Below are positions 51,963 through 59,456 of a stretch of DNA of 64,000 nucleotides, piece by piece. The translations under genes were made by a program, and so were the position numbers. The stretch comes from Elusimicrobiota bacterium (GTDB lineage: Bacteria > Elusimicrobiota > Elusimicrobia > UBA1565 > JACRDR01): assembly GCA_016194745.1 (NCBI GenBank), contig JACQBA010000011.1, positions 248,001 through 312,000 of the forward strand. The letters are read 5' to 3'. The stretch's first letter is position 1. Each line of letters opens with the position of its first letter. The notes under the pieces are model-generated. The model was not told the origin of the DNA. It saw only the letters and a list, made by a program, of their open reading frames with translations, and made no database searches.

Positions 51963-52837
51963 GTGGCGTGCCTTCCGGCCCTTTCGACCGGGGACTGCGA
52001 GGGCATCAGGCGCGCGCAGAGGTGCCTGGCGATCTGAGGCGCGGCTCCGCCGCGCACTTTCGCGAAGCTGGGCCAGGAATTGATGTCGATGACGGTGATC
52101 CTGCGTCCCGCGGAGACGATGGCGTCGCCGCCGAAGACCTCCAGGCCCATCGCCTCGGCCGCGGCGCCGGCCATGGAGGCGAGCTCGTCCGTCTCGAACG
52201 GGAGTCCGCGGATCTGGCCGGGATCGTGGTAGAACCAGGTCGACCAGCGTCCGGGTCCGACGCCGTAGAACTTGATCAGATCGCCGTCGATGTGGGGTTG
52301 GATCACGACGTGCGTGATCTCGCGGGACTGGAACTCGGAGAGCACGGGGCCCACCTCGGACCAGCGCCGGATGCGCACGACGTCGTGACTGCAGGTGTTG
52401 TGCACGTCGCCGCGTTTGATCCACCAGCCGTCGGGCGCGGGGAACTCCTCGGGCGGAGCGCCGGGGCCGTCCTCGACGCTTCGGATCACCGACGCGGGGA
52501 AGACCACGCGGGCGTCGCGGCTCAAGAGCGGCACCATCCGCGTCCGGTAGCAGTTCAGCACCGCGCCTGGCCTGTTGACCAACATCGGGCCGCGCAATCC
52601 GTCAAGCCCCTCCAGGCGGCGCAGACGCGGATAGGATTCGCACATCGGCAGGATCAAGTCCCAAGCGGCTGGATCGCAGGCGTCGAACTCCTCCGGCGTC
52701 AGGAGGTCGGTCTTCACGCCGAGGCGCTCCAATTCGCTCATGACGGCCGACAGGATCAGCGCGTCGTCCGTCTCGCGATTGGGCGAGTTGGTCAACTCGC
52801 GCAGGACGCCAAGCGCGCAATAGGGGGTGGACGTCAT
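51959..52837 (-). CDS. ATP-grasp domain protein
   Basis: 292 residues from ATG 52837 (ATGA overlaps at both ends). ATP-grasp features: a central lysine strand (WWIKRGDVHNTCSH), VVIQPHIDGDLIKFYGVG, and the C-terminal metal site VFGGDAIV...ITVIDINSWPSFAKV. The DIN-x-WPSF ending is reminiscent both of RimK-type ligases and of inositol phosphate kinases (ITPK1 also has an ATP-grasp fold), which is suggestive next to ino1. It could ligate an amino acid to an amine or phosphorylate a cyclitol. Confidence 0.7.
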   Translation of the reverse strand: MTSTPYCALGVLRELTNSPNRETDDALILSAVMSELERLGVKTDLLTPEEFDACDPAAWDLILPMCESYPRLRRLEGLDGLRGPMLVNRPGAVLNCYRTRMVPLLSRDARVVFPASVIRSVEDGPGAPPEEFPAPDGWWIKRGDVHNTCSHDVVRIRRWSEVGPVLSEFQSREITHVVIQPHIDGDLIKFYGVGPGRWSTWFYHDPGQIRGLPFETDELASMAGAAAEAMGLEVFGGDAIVSAGRRITVIDINSWPSFAKVRGGAAPQIARHLCARLMPSQSPVERAGRHAT

Positions 52838-53568
52838 GCGATCGGCTCCTGCAGGCCGGCGAGGAATCGTTCCGCCGCCTCGAGATCCTCCGGGCGGTCC
52901 ACGTCGAGGGTCTTTCCCAGCGGGATCGCGGCGATCCGGCGCCCGTCTCGGACGGCGGCGATCCAATAGTCTCTCAGCTTCTGAAAGGACTCCGGTCCGC
53001 TCATCTGGTCGGTCAATTCCCGCGTGAGCCCATAGAGTCCGCACGTGACCCAGCCGCCGTCCTTGGCGTCGTCGCCGAGCGCCGCGACGGTGCCGGAGGA
53101 GTCCAGGCGGGCCCACAGCGGTTTCTCGTCGTCGACGAAGCGCGTGACGGCGAGGCAGCCGTCGGCGCCGTTCTGCATCGCCGTCGCGGCCTCGCGGGCG
53201 AAGCGCGCGACGTCGGCGCGCGGCGCGAGCGCGTCCACGGTGCTGATGACGAAGCGGGCCGAAGTCCCGGAGAGCGCGCGGGACACGAGGCGGAAGCTCT
53301 CCCAGGAGGACTTGGTGTCCTTCTCGAGGAAGGTCCAGCCGATCGAGGGAAACGAGGTCTTGAGGTGCCGGCGAACCTCGCGTCCGCGCGAGTTCAGCAG
53401 CATCACGATCGACGGCGCTCCGGCCGCCTCGAGGGAACCGACGATCCAATCGACGAGAGGACGTCCCGCCACCGGCACGAGGGGCTTGGGAAGGTCCGGA
53501 TGCGACGCGCGGAGCCGGACTCCGTCCCCCGCGGCGATGATCCCGGCGCGCAGCGGCGTCTGGTTCAC
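52834..53568 (-). CDS. Sugar/inositol-phosphate nucleotidyltransferase
   Basis: 244 residues from GTG 53568 (GTGA overlap). Nucleotidyltransferase signature AGIIAAGDGVRLRASHPDLPKPLVPVAGRPLVDWIV, the D of the metal site in FVISTVDAL, and a C-terminal LGKTLDVDRPEDLEAAERFL. Unlike the degenerate domain fused to the CDP-alcohol transferase, the G-x-G-x-R and PKPL loops are intact, so this is the probable active cytidylyltransferase, perhaps making CDP-inositol from inositol-1-phosphate. Confidence 0.8.
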   Translation of the reverse strand: MNQTPLRAGIIAAGDGVRLRASHPDLPKPLVPVAGRPLVDWIVGSLEAAGAPSIVMLLNSRGREVRRHLKTSFPSIGWTFLEKDTKSSWESFRLVSRALSGTSARFVISTVDALAPRADVARFAREAATAMQNGADGCLAVTRFVDDEKPLWARLDSSGTVAALGDDAKDGGWVTCGLYGLTRELTDQMSGPESFQKLRDYWIAAVRDGRRIAAIPLGKTLDVDRPEDLEAAERFLAGLQEPIA

Positions 53569-54266
53569 GACGGCGCTCCGACCGCTTCCGCGGGAAGCAG
53601 GGATTCCAACTCGGCGAGGGATGAGAGAACCGCCGCCCGCGGGCAGCACGCGTCCGCCGCGGGCCTGGGTCCGCGGAGCCAGGCGTGGCGCATCCCCAGC
53701 GCCTCGGCGCCCCGCATGTCGCGTTCCAGATTGTCGCCGACCATCCAGGCGCTCTCGGGCTTGACGCGGAGCGCGTCGAGCGCGGCCATGAAGATGCGGG
53801 CGTCCGGCTTCACCGAGCCGACGTCGCCCGAATCGGCGACCGCGTCGAAGAGCTCGTCGAGGCCTTCGCCCGCGAGGACGGCTTCCATGTTCCCGTAGAA
53901 GTTGGACACGATGCCGAGCCGGTAGCGCCTCCGCAGGCGCCGCAGCAGGGGCTCGGCTTCGCGAAGGCTGCGGCGGCTTTCTTCGAGGAAGGCGTCCGCG
54001 ATGGCGTCGGCCTCCTCGATCCGGTTGGGCAGCAGCTGCTCGAGCACGCAACGCACCTGAAGGCGCAGCGTCTCTTGTAAATCCATATTTTTCAAGGCGA
54101 ATCTTGTCGGAAGCCGGTCGTCCGAATCATAGAACGCGCGCGCGAACGCGTCCTTCGAAACGGCGATGCCGCGGCGTTCGTAAAGAGGAAAGAATCTATT
54201 GAGCCAGGTGAGCCCGTTCGAGTCCAGCGTGCCGCCGAAATCGAACAGGACGGCTTTGACGCCCAT
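53565..54266 (-). CDS. HAD-superfamily hydrolase
   Basis: 233 residues. Motif I is FDFGGTLDS (second Asp of DxD is Gly), motif II LGIVSNFYGN, motif III Lys in GSVKPDARIF, and motif IV MVGDNLERDMRGAEALG. A helical cap lies between I and II (C1 type). The altered motif I weakens a standard phosphatase assignment but is seen in other HAD families. First gene of the inositol operon, with a leaderless-type promoter. It may dephosphorylate an inositol-phosphate intermediate. Confidence 0.82.
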   Translation of the reverse strand: MGVKAVLFDFGGTLDSNGLTWLNRFFPLYERRGIAVSKDAFARAFYDSDDRLPTRFALKNMDLQETLRLQVRCVLEQLLPNRIEEADAIADAFLEESRRSLREAEPLLRRLRRRYRLGIVSNFYGNMEAVLAGEGLDELFDAVADSGDVGSVKPDARIFMAALDALRVKPESAWMVGDNLERDMRGAEALGMRHAWLRGPRPAADACCPRAAVLSSLAELESLLPAEAVGAPS

Positions 54267-54272
54267 CGGCGC

Positions 54273-54302
54273 ATTTTACCAAACTTTCGACGAGGTTGTC
54301 AT
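54273..54302 (-). promoter_or_regulatory. Promoter of the inositol operon
   Basis: Minus strand: ATGACA (54302-54297), 18 bp, TAAAAT (54278-54273), 6 bases, ATG 54266. Leaderless layout. Confidence 0.6.
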
Positions 54303-54335
54303 GACATCCTCATGACCGACCGCGTCGAAAAACGA

Positions 54336-54364
54336 TTGTGGCGTATGCAATGTTAGAGTATAAT
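54336..54364 (+). promoter_or_regulatory. Promoter of histone-like gene
   Basis: TTGTGG (54336-54341), 17 bp, TATAAT (54359-54364). Leader of about 46 bases with AGGAGA 8 bases before the ATG. Confidence 0.82.
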
Positions 54365-54416
54365 GCGACCCCGAAAACGGCGCTCTTTTCGCGCTGATAA
54401 TCAGGAGACCATCACC

Positions 54417-54617
54417 ATGGGCAAGGGAAAGAAGGGAGAGATGTATCTGGTCGGAAGCAAGGTGAAAGCCGCGATCAAGGCCAAGGGATGCAACACCGCG
54501 GGCGACGCCCTCGAAGGCCTCAACGGCTGGGTGTGTTGGCTCGTCGAGCAGGCCGCCAAGCGCGCCAAGGCGAACGGCCGCAAGACCGTCCGCGCGTACG
54601 ATTTTATCGTGATGTAG
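54417..54617 (+). CDS. Small bacterial histone-fold DNA-binding protein
   Basis: 66 residues from ATG 54417 (AGGAGA SD; earlier in-frame start has none). A basic N-terminal MGKGKKGE, helix SKVKAAIKAKG, a long central helix (DALEGLNGWVCWLVEQAAKRAKANG), then GRKTVRAYDFIVM. The central helix plus GRKTVRxxD matches the histone fold, where the R-T pair contacts DNA. The short C-terminal helix fits the minimal bacterial histones known from Bdellovibrio and some other phyla. It is neither HU/IHF nor H-NS. A consensus promoter and good SD suggest high expression. Its last 14 bases overlap the facing membrane protein gene. Confidence 0.75.
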   Translation: MGKGKKGEMYLVGSKVKAAIKAKGCNTAGDALEGLNGWVCWLVEQAAKRAKANGRKTVRAYDFIVM

Positions 54618-56481
54618 TTTCCGTCTTCGGGGGGCGGGCGGCCGACGGCAAGCCGTACAGGGCCAGCCCGCCCTCCCGATGGACGGGCGCCTCGGGCCAA
54701 GGCCTGTCCCCGCGGATCAGCAGGTAGTCGACGCCGTTCTTCGCCAGCGCCGCCGCGCTTTCGACAGTGAGCCCCCGATCGGCCCGCTCGAGTTCCGCGT
54801 CGTAATCCGCGCTCTTTAGAACCCTCCCCATATCCACGCCGATCGCCCGCAGCCGGGCGCCCATCGGCTCGCCGGAGGAGCCGTACATGATCAACCCCTC
54901 CCCGTAGTTGGAATAAGCGAAGAGTGAGCGCCGCGATGCGTCCATGAACAGTTGGTTCGACCCGACGAGGCCGAGCGGGGACGCCAAGACGACGGCGGAG
55001 GGCGGCGCATGCTGCCGGATCCATGCCGCCATCCTCGCGGCGTCCTCGTCGGCGGGCGTTCGGGCGTGGAGGGAGCGCCAGCCGTTGATCGCGAGAAATA
55101 GCGCCGCCGCGGCCGACGTGAGCGCGGCGCGCGACGGGCGGCTCGCGCCGCGGCTGGCCGCCCAGCCCGCCGCACCGCAGCCGACTAGCGCCGCCGCGAA
55201 GGCGGGGTGAAACGCGGGGAGCCGGAACAATCCTCCCTTGAATCCCATCGAGCGGATGACGCCTTCCACCGCCGCGGGCGCCGCGCAATGCGCCGCGGCC
55301 AGCGCCGCCGCCGCGGCCAGGACCGCGTAGCCGGCCGCGCGGCGCCTCAGGAACATGCACGCGGCAAGGGCGATGCCGGTCAAGCGGAAGACGAAGTCGT
55401 GATAGATGGACAAGGACAGGATGAACAGCATCGCCGGCCAGGCCGGAGAGCCTTCCTCCGCCTCGAGCGCGAGCCACGCCGCGAGCAGGATCTGGCCGGC
55501 GACCTCGAAGACGTAGAGACCGAGCCAGAGCTGCATCCTCACAATGACGGCCCATACGGTGCCGGGCGCGTAGTGATCGTACGCGAGCGTCCCGGCGATC
55601 AGCATCGAGCCGCACGCCGCGATCATGCGCAGGAGGAGTCCGGAGGCCGGAATCCGCCGCGATCGGGCCGCCGCGACCGCCACGAGAAGGGCGCCCTCGA
55701 CCGCGAAGACGTAATCGGCCGCGCTCAGCGCTCGTCCCCCGATCCACGGGGCGTGGACGAGCAGGTTGAGCCGCGCGAACTCCGGATCTACGTGCGGCAG
55801 CGGCGACCGCGCGACTCCGTACAGAAGCGGCGCGGCGATCGTCGCGGCGAGTAGGCCCCGGAGCGCAAAACCGACGCGCGTCTCGGGGCGGCGCCGGGCT
55901 TCCAGAAGATCCTCGAGGGCGATCACCGGCCAGAGATAGATCGCCGGGTTGGCGTGCAGGTAGGTCGACGCGCCGACGCCGGCTAGAGCCTGCCACCGCC
56001 GTCCTTCGACCAGGTTCTTGAGTCCCCATAGGAGGGGGACCATGCCGAGGGAACGTTCCAGGAACTGCAGGGCGTAGGGCGCGTCGGCGAACGTGAGCGG
56101 CATGTCCAGGCCGAAGAAGAGCGTGGCCAGCGCCGCGGCCGCGTCGCTTTCCGTTGCTGCGCGGGCGAGCCGATACATCAGCGCCGCTTGAAGGACCCAA
56201 AGGACGAGGTGGATGGCGGGGATTGCGGTGTCCACGGCGAGGCCCAGGGACGCGAGGCCGGCCAGCGCCGCGGCCAACGCCCGAGGGGCGAACGTATAAG
56301 GTACCTCCTGCGCGGCGCGGACTATGAGATCCTGGCTCAGGCTCGTGGGTTCTAAATAGGAATGGGCGAGCAGCCCCACGTATTGGTTCGTGCTTACCGG
56401 CATCCTGAGCCAGGCGAGCGCGACCGCGGCAGCGGCCGGCGCTATCCAATAAGAGTCCCGAGTGCGGTATCCGCTAAACAT
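54604..56481 (-). CDS. Large polytopic membrane protein (GT-C-like)
   Basis: 625 residues from ATG 56481. Roughly the first 470 residues are many hydrophobic helices with short loops. The last 150 or so are soluble (RMAAWIRQHAPPSAVVLASP..., LAKNGVDYLLIRGDRPWPEAP), as in GT-C-type glycosyltransferases and related membrane proteins with a periplasmic C-terminal domain. An acidic loop after TM1 (TNQYVGLLAHSYLEPTSLSQD) is where GT-C enzymes place a catalytic Asp. No precise family could be assigned by eye. A TGC-TATAAA -10 lies 12 bases upstream. Confidence 0.6.
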   Translation of the reverse strand: MFSGYRTRDSYWIAPAAAAVALAWLRMPVSTNQYVGLLAHSYLEPTSLSQDLIVRAAQEVPYTFAPRALAAALAGLASLGLAVDTAIPAIHLVLWVLQAALMYRLARAATESDAAAALATLFFGLDMPLTFADAPYALQFLERSLGMVPLLWGLKNLVEGRRWQALAGVGASTYLHANPAIYLWPVIALEDLLEARRRPETRVGFALRGLLAATIAAPLLYGVARSPLPHVDPEFARLNLLVHAPWIGGRALSAADYVFAVEGALLVAVAAARSRRIPASGLLLRMIAACGSMLIAGTLAYDHYAPGTVWAVIVRMQLWLGLYVFEVAGQILLAAWLALEAEEGSPAWPAMLFILSLSIYHDFVFRLTGIALAACMFLRRRAAGYAVLAAAAALAAAHCAAPAAVEGVIRSMGFKGGLFRLPAFHPAFAAALVGCGAAGWAASRGASRPSRAALTSAAAALFLAINGWRSLHARTPADEDAARMAAWIRQHAPPSAVVLASPLGLVGSNQLFMDASRRSLFAYSNYGEGLIMYGSSGEPMGARLRAIGVDMGRVLKSADYDAELERADRGLTVESAAALAKNGVDYLLIRGDRPWPEAPVHREGGLALYGLPSAARPPKTETTSR

Positions 56482-56493
56482 GGGGGCGGCGCA

Positions 56494-56502
56494 TTTATAG
56501 CA
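56494..56502 (-). promoter_or_regulatory. Extended -10 of the polytopic membrane protein gene
   Basis: Minus strand TGC-TATAAA (TATAAA at 56499-56494); no clear -35. 12 bases to ATG 56481. Confidence 0.4.
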
Positions 56503-56525
56503 AATTGCCGGAAATGAGCGAGGAC

Positions 56526-56554
56526 TTGACAAAATCTTCGAGACCTGTTATAAA
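56526..56554 (+). promoter_or_regulatory. Consensus promoter upstream of the pilM leader
   Basis: TTGACA (56526-56531), 17 bp, TATAAA (56549-56554). The expected transcription start is near 56561, about 140 bases before pilM. Confidence 0.85.
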
Positions 56555-56560
56555 ATCGCT

Positions 56561-56644
56561 GGATGCGCGATAGTTCGCGCGTTTGCCGCAAGTCTTACGA
56601 CAAGAAAGCGCCGAGTGACCCTTTGGGGTCGAAGGCGCTTTTTT
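56561..56644 (+). ncRNA. Structured leader / possible small RNA before pilM
   Basis: Between the promoter and pilM a predicted RNA of about 84 nt begins with a hairpin GCGCGA-TAGT-TCGCGC (56565-56580), then an unpaired stretch of about 25 nt, then an intrinsic terminator. No ORF fits inside. It could be an attenuator or riboswitch controlling pilMNOPQ, or an independent small RNA. It does not match the consensus of the c-di-GMP-I (GEMM-I) aptamer that I looked for. Confidence 0.55.
56606..56644 (+). terminator. Intrinsic terminator in the pilM leader
   Basis: Outer stem AAGCGCC (56606-56612) with GGCGCTT (56634-56640), inner stem GACCC (56617-56621) with GGGTC (56626-56630), and a T6 run (56639-56644). 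Confidence 0.85.
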
Positions 56645-56703
56645 AGTCGGAGTACGGGAGCCGGGTATCCGGCGACCCGTGGTATTAGCCGTTCGAGGAG
56701 ACA

Positions 56704-57831
56704 ATGGCGGTATCGGTCGAACAGATAAAGTCGACGCTCAAGTCCGTGTTCGCGGGGCCGAAGGAGGTCATCGGCGTCGACATCGGCAGCCATTCCGTCA
56801 AGATCGCGCTCATCGAGAACGACGGGCCGAACGCCAAGCTCAAGGCGTGGGGCGTCCTGCCGCTCGACGCGCTCCAGGACGCGTCCCCGGAAGAGAAGAA
56901 GCAGGACGCCATCAAGAGAATCCGGGCGTTCTTGATCCAAAAGGGCATCCAGATCAAGCATGCCGCGACCTCGATCTCCGGCAACGCCGTCATCGTCCGC
57001 TACGTGAAGTTTCCGCTGCTGACGAAGAGCGAACTGTGGGCCACGCTTCCGACCGAAGCCGAGCCGTTCATCCCTTTCGACATCAAGGAAGTGCAGCTGG
57101 GTTTCCATATCCTCGCGGAAGTCCTCGAGGAAGGGCAAAAGAAGATGGAGACGGTGCTCGTGGCGGCGAAGCGCGAGGCAGTCCAGTCGCGCGTCGAGGT
57201 CCTCGACGCGGTGGGCCTCAAGCCGACGATCATCGACGTCGACTCCTTCGCGCTCGAGAACGTCTATGAGCGCCTTCGGGCGACCAAGGACGACGGCGTG
57301 ACCTCGCTCTATCTGAATATCGGCCACTCGGTGACGAACTTGTCGATCATCGAGGCCGGCGTGACGCGCGTCGTCCGCGACGTGTTCATCTCCGGCGCTG
57401 CGTTCAACAAGGCGATCGCTAAGGCTCTGCAGTGCGACGTCGCGAAGGCGGAGGAGCTCAAGCGCAAGCACGGGCTGCTCATCGACGCGGAAGAAAAGGA
57501 AAAGGCGCTCCAGGAAGGGAACCGCGACGCGCTCGGCGTCTCGCAGGCGATCGCCGGCGTCATCAAGGACATGGTCGCCGAGGTCCATCGTTCCGTCGAC
57601 TTCTACCTGTCCCAGGGTCCGGAACGTTCCGTGGGGCGCATCGTGCTGTCCGGCGGCGCGGCGCAGCTCAAGAATCTGGCGAAGCATCTGACGGTCGAGC
57701 TCAAGGTTCCCGTCGAGGTTCTCAATCCGTTCGCGTTCATTAAGGATCCCGTCGACGTGCCGCCCGAGCATTGGCCGGCGATGGGCGTCGCGGTGGGGTT
57801 GGCGTTGCGGCGCAACAAGGATTGGGCGTAG
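56704..57831 (+). CDS. pilM: Type IV pilus assembly ATPase-like protein PilM
   Basis: 375 residues; GAGGAG SD before the ATG. Actin-like fold: VIGVDIGSHSVKIALIE (phosphate 1), LYLNIGHSVTNLSIIE (phosphate 2), VLSGGAAQLKNL (adenosine motif). Cytoplasmic partner of the PilN N-terminal tail in the pilus alignment complex. Downstream of the attenuator-like leader, so pilus production may be set by read-through. Confidence 0.92.
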   Translation: MAVSVEQIKSTLKSVFAGPKEVIGVDIGSHSVKIALIENDGPNAKLKAWGVLPLDALQDASPEEKKQDAIKRIRAFLIQKGIQIKHAATSISGNAVIVRYVKFPLLTKSELWATLPTEAEPFIPFDIKEVQLGFHILAEVLEEGQKKMETVLVAAKREAVQSRVEVLDAVGLKPTIIDVDSFALENVYERLRATKDDGVTSLYLNIGHSVTNLSIIEAGVTRVVRDVFISGAAFNKAIAKALQCDVAKAEELKRKHGLLIDAEEKEKALQEGNRDALGVSQAIAGVIKDMVAEVHRSVDFYLSQGPERSVGRIVLSGGAAQLKNLAKHLTVELKVPVEVLNPFAFIKDPVDVPPEHWPAMGVAVGLALRRNKDWA

Positions 57832-57840
57832 CGACGAGCC

Positions 57841-58404
57841 ATGATCAAGATAAACCTAGTCCCTCAAGAGATCCTCGCCAAAGAGGCCCAGCGGCAGCAG
57901 TCCATCCAGGCCGGCATCGCCGGCGTCATCGTCCTCGTCTTGTTCGGTGTGATGTCCGCGGCGCACGTGATCAAGGCGCAGCGCCTGGAGGCCCATCTCA
58001 AGGAGCGGCAGGCCGAGTTCGACCGCCTCAAGAAGATCGTGGAGCAGGTCGAAGAGTTGGAGCGAAAGGCCGCGGCCGTCAGGGCGCGCCTCAACGTCAT
58101 CACCGATCTGCTGAAGGGCCGTCCCCTCTATCCCTACTTCATGAAGGACTTGGTCGGCACGATGCCGGCGGACGTGTGGTTCACCGGCGTTACGACGACG
58201 GTGGGGTCGGGCAACCAGCTCACCGTCACGCTGAACGCGAATTCGGGTTCGGCGGGCAGCATCTCCCTTTGGATGCGCAACATACAAGGATCGGGCACTT
58301 TCACCGAGCCGGCGATCAGCGGCGCGATCAGCGTCACCGGAACGGCCCCGCAAATAACGCATACGTTCAACCTCATCACGACGTATAAGAACCCGAAACT
58401 CTGA
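57841..58404 (+). CDS. pilN: Type IV pilus assembly protein PilN
   Basis: 187 residues. It opens with the PilM-binding motif IKINLVPQEIL, then one TM helix (AGIAGVIVLVLFGVMSAA), a coiled coil (LEAHLKERQAEFDRLKKIVEQVEELERKA) and a small periplasmic ferredoxin-like domain. Inner-membrane partner of PilO. Nine bases after pilM. Confidence 0.9.
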   Translation: MIKINLVPQEILAKEAQRQQSIQAGIAGVIVLVLFGVMSAAHVIKAQRLEAHLKERQAEFDRLKKIVEQVEELERKAAAVRARLNVITDLLKGRPLYPYFMKDLVGTMPADVWFTGVTTTVGSGNQLTVTLNANSGSAGSISLWMRNIQGSGTFTEPAISGAISVTGTAPQITHTFNLITTYKNPKL

Positions 58405-58407
58405 GCC

Positions 58408-58971
58408 ATGGCCCTCAAGATCAACCTCCAGCTCACGAAGCAGCAGCAGCAGCAGGCTGCGGTGGCAGTGGTCTTGGTGGGCGTGGGCCTATTCTTTTAC
58501 GTGAAGAAATTCTGGATTCCGACGTCGGACAGGATCAAAGAGGCCCAGACGAAGATCGAGGAGGTCGAGAAGAAAATCACGAAGGCGCGCGGCGAGGCGG
58601 CCCGGCTCGACAAGATCAAGGCGGAGCTCGTGCTCCTGGACCAGCAGGCGCAGGACGCGGAGCTGCGGCTGCCGAAGATCAAGGACGTTCCCGCGGTCAT
58701 CGACACGGTGAGCCAGCTCGCGAAGCAGAACCGCGTCAATCTCGTCACTTTCGCGCCGACCGGGACGTCGTCCAAGCAGTACTTCGTCGAGGTACCCTAT
58801 TCGATGGTCGTTTCCGGCTCCTATCACGATTTGGGCCGATTCTTCGCGGGCCTCGCGCTCGAGGACCGCATCTACGGCATCCGCAACGTCGCCTTCTCGG
58901 GCCCTGCGGACTCGGTGACCGGGCGCATCAACGTCACCTTTATCCTCGTGTCCTACCAATATAAAGGATGA
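58408..58971 (+). CDS. pilO: Type IV pilus assembly protein PilO
   Basis: 187 residues. A short cytoplasmic tail with five Gln, one TM helix (AAVAVVLVGVGLFFYV), a coiled coil, and a periplasmic domain with PYSMVVSGSYHDLGRFFAGL, the typical PilO signature. Forms a heterodimer with PilN. Overlaps pilP by 4 bases (ATGA). Confidence 0.9.
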   Translation: MALKINLQLTKQQQQQAAVAVVLVGVGLFFYVKKFWIPTSDRIKEAQTKIEEVEKKITKARGEAARLDKIKAELVLLDQQAQDAELRLPKIKDVPAVIDTVSQLAKQNRVNLVTFAPTGTSSKQYFVEVPYSMVVSGSYHDLGRFFAGLALEDRIYGIRNVAFSGPADSVTGRINVTFILVSYQYKG

Positions 58972-59456
58972 GCGCGAATATTCGAACGTCGGCGAAGGCG
59001 GGTCTGGCGGCGGTCATGCTGACTGCGGCCGCGCCTTCGTTCGCCGCGTCTCCGGCTTCCGTCTCCAAGCTCTCGGTGGAGAAGTCGACGTCGTCCCAGA
59101 CGGCGGGCGACTTGTACAATTCGTCCGGCCTGCGCGATCCGTTCGCGGCTCCCGGCACGCCTTCGGTGAGCGCGGCGGCCGCCCCGGTGGCGCGGCAGCA
59201 GCCCGAGACCTTCAGCATCCACAGCCTGTACCTCCGCGGCATCATGCGGGACAAAGCCGGCGACTACGCGGTGCTCGTCTCCCAGGCAGGCACTACGTAC
59301 ATATTGAAGAAGGGCCGCTTGATCGGTCCGAAGAACAAGCCGGTGCTGGGAGTGACCGGAAAGACTTTTCCTGCCCAAAAGAAGGTGCTGTTGGAAACCC
59401 CCGACAAGGACATGCAGACTTTGATCCTTGGCGAGGACAATAAAGAGGGCCTATGA
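58968..59456 (+). CDS. pilP: Type IV pilus assembly protein PilP
   Basis: 162 residues. Signal peptide or membrane segment (AGLAAVMLTAAAPSFAA) without a clear lipobox Cys; then GLRDPFAAPG, the PilP DPF motif, and a C-terminal beta domain (LRGIMRDKAGDYAVLVS...VLLETPDKDMQTLILG) that links PilNO to the secretin. Overlaps pilQ (ATGA). Confidence 0.87.
   Translation: MSANIRTSAKAGLAAVMLTAAAPSFAASPASVSKLSVEKSTSSQTAGDLYNSSGLRDPFAAPGTPSVSAAAAPVARQQPETFSIHSLYLRGIMRDKAGDYAVLVSQAGTTYILKKGRLIGPKNKPVLGVTGKTFPAQKKVLLETPDKDMQTLILGEDNKEGL

Noticed and set aside
56561..56605. c-di-GMP-I (GEMM-I) riboswitch before pilM
   Set aside because: The conserved core of that aptamer is not present; only hairpins and a terminator are seen.
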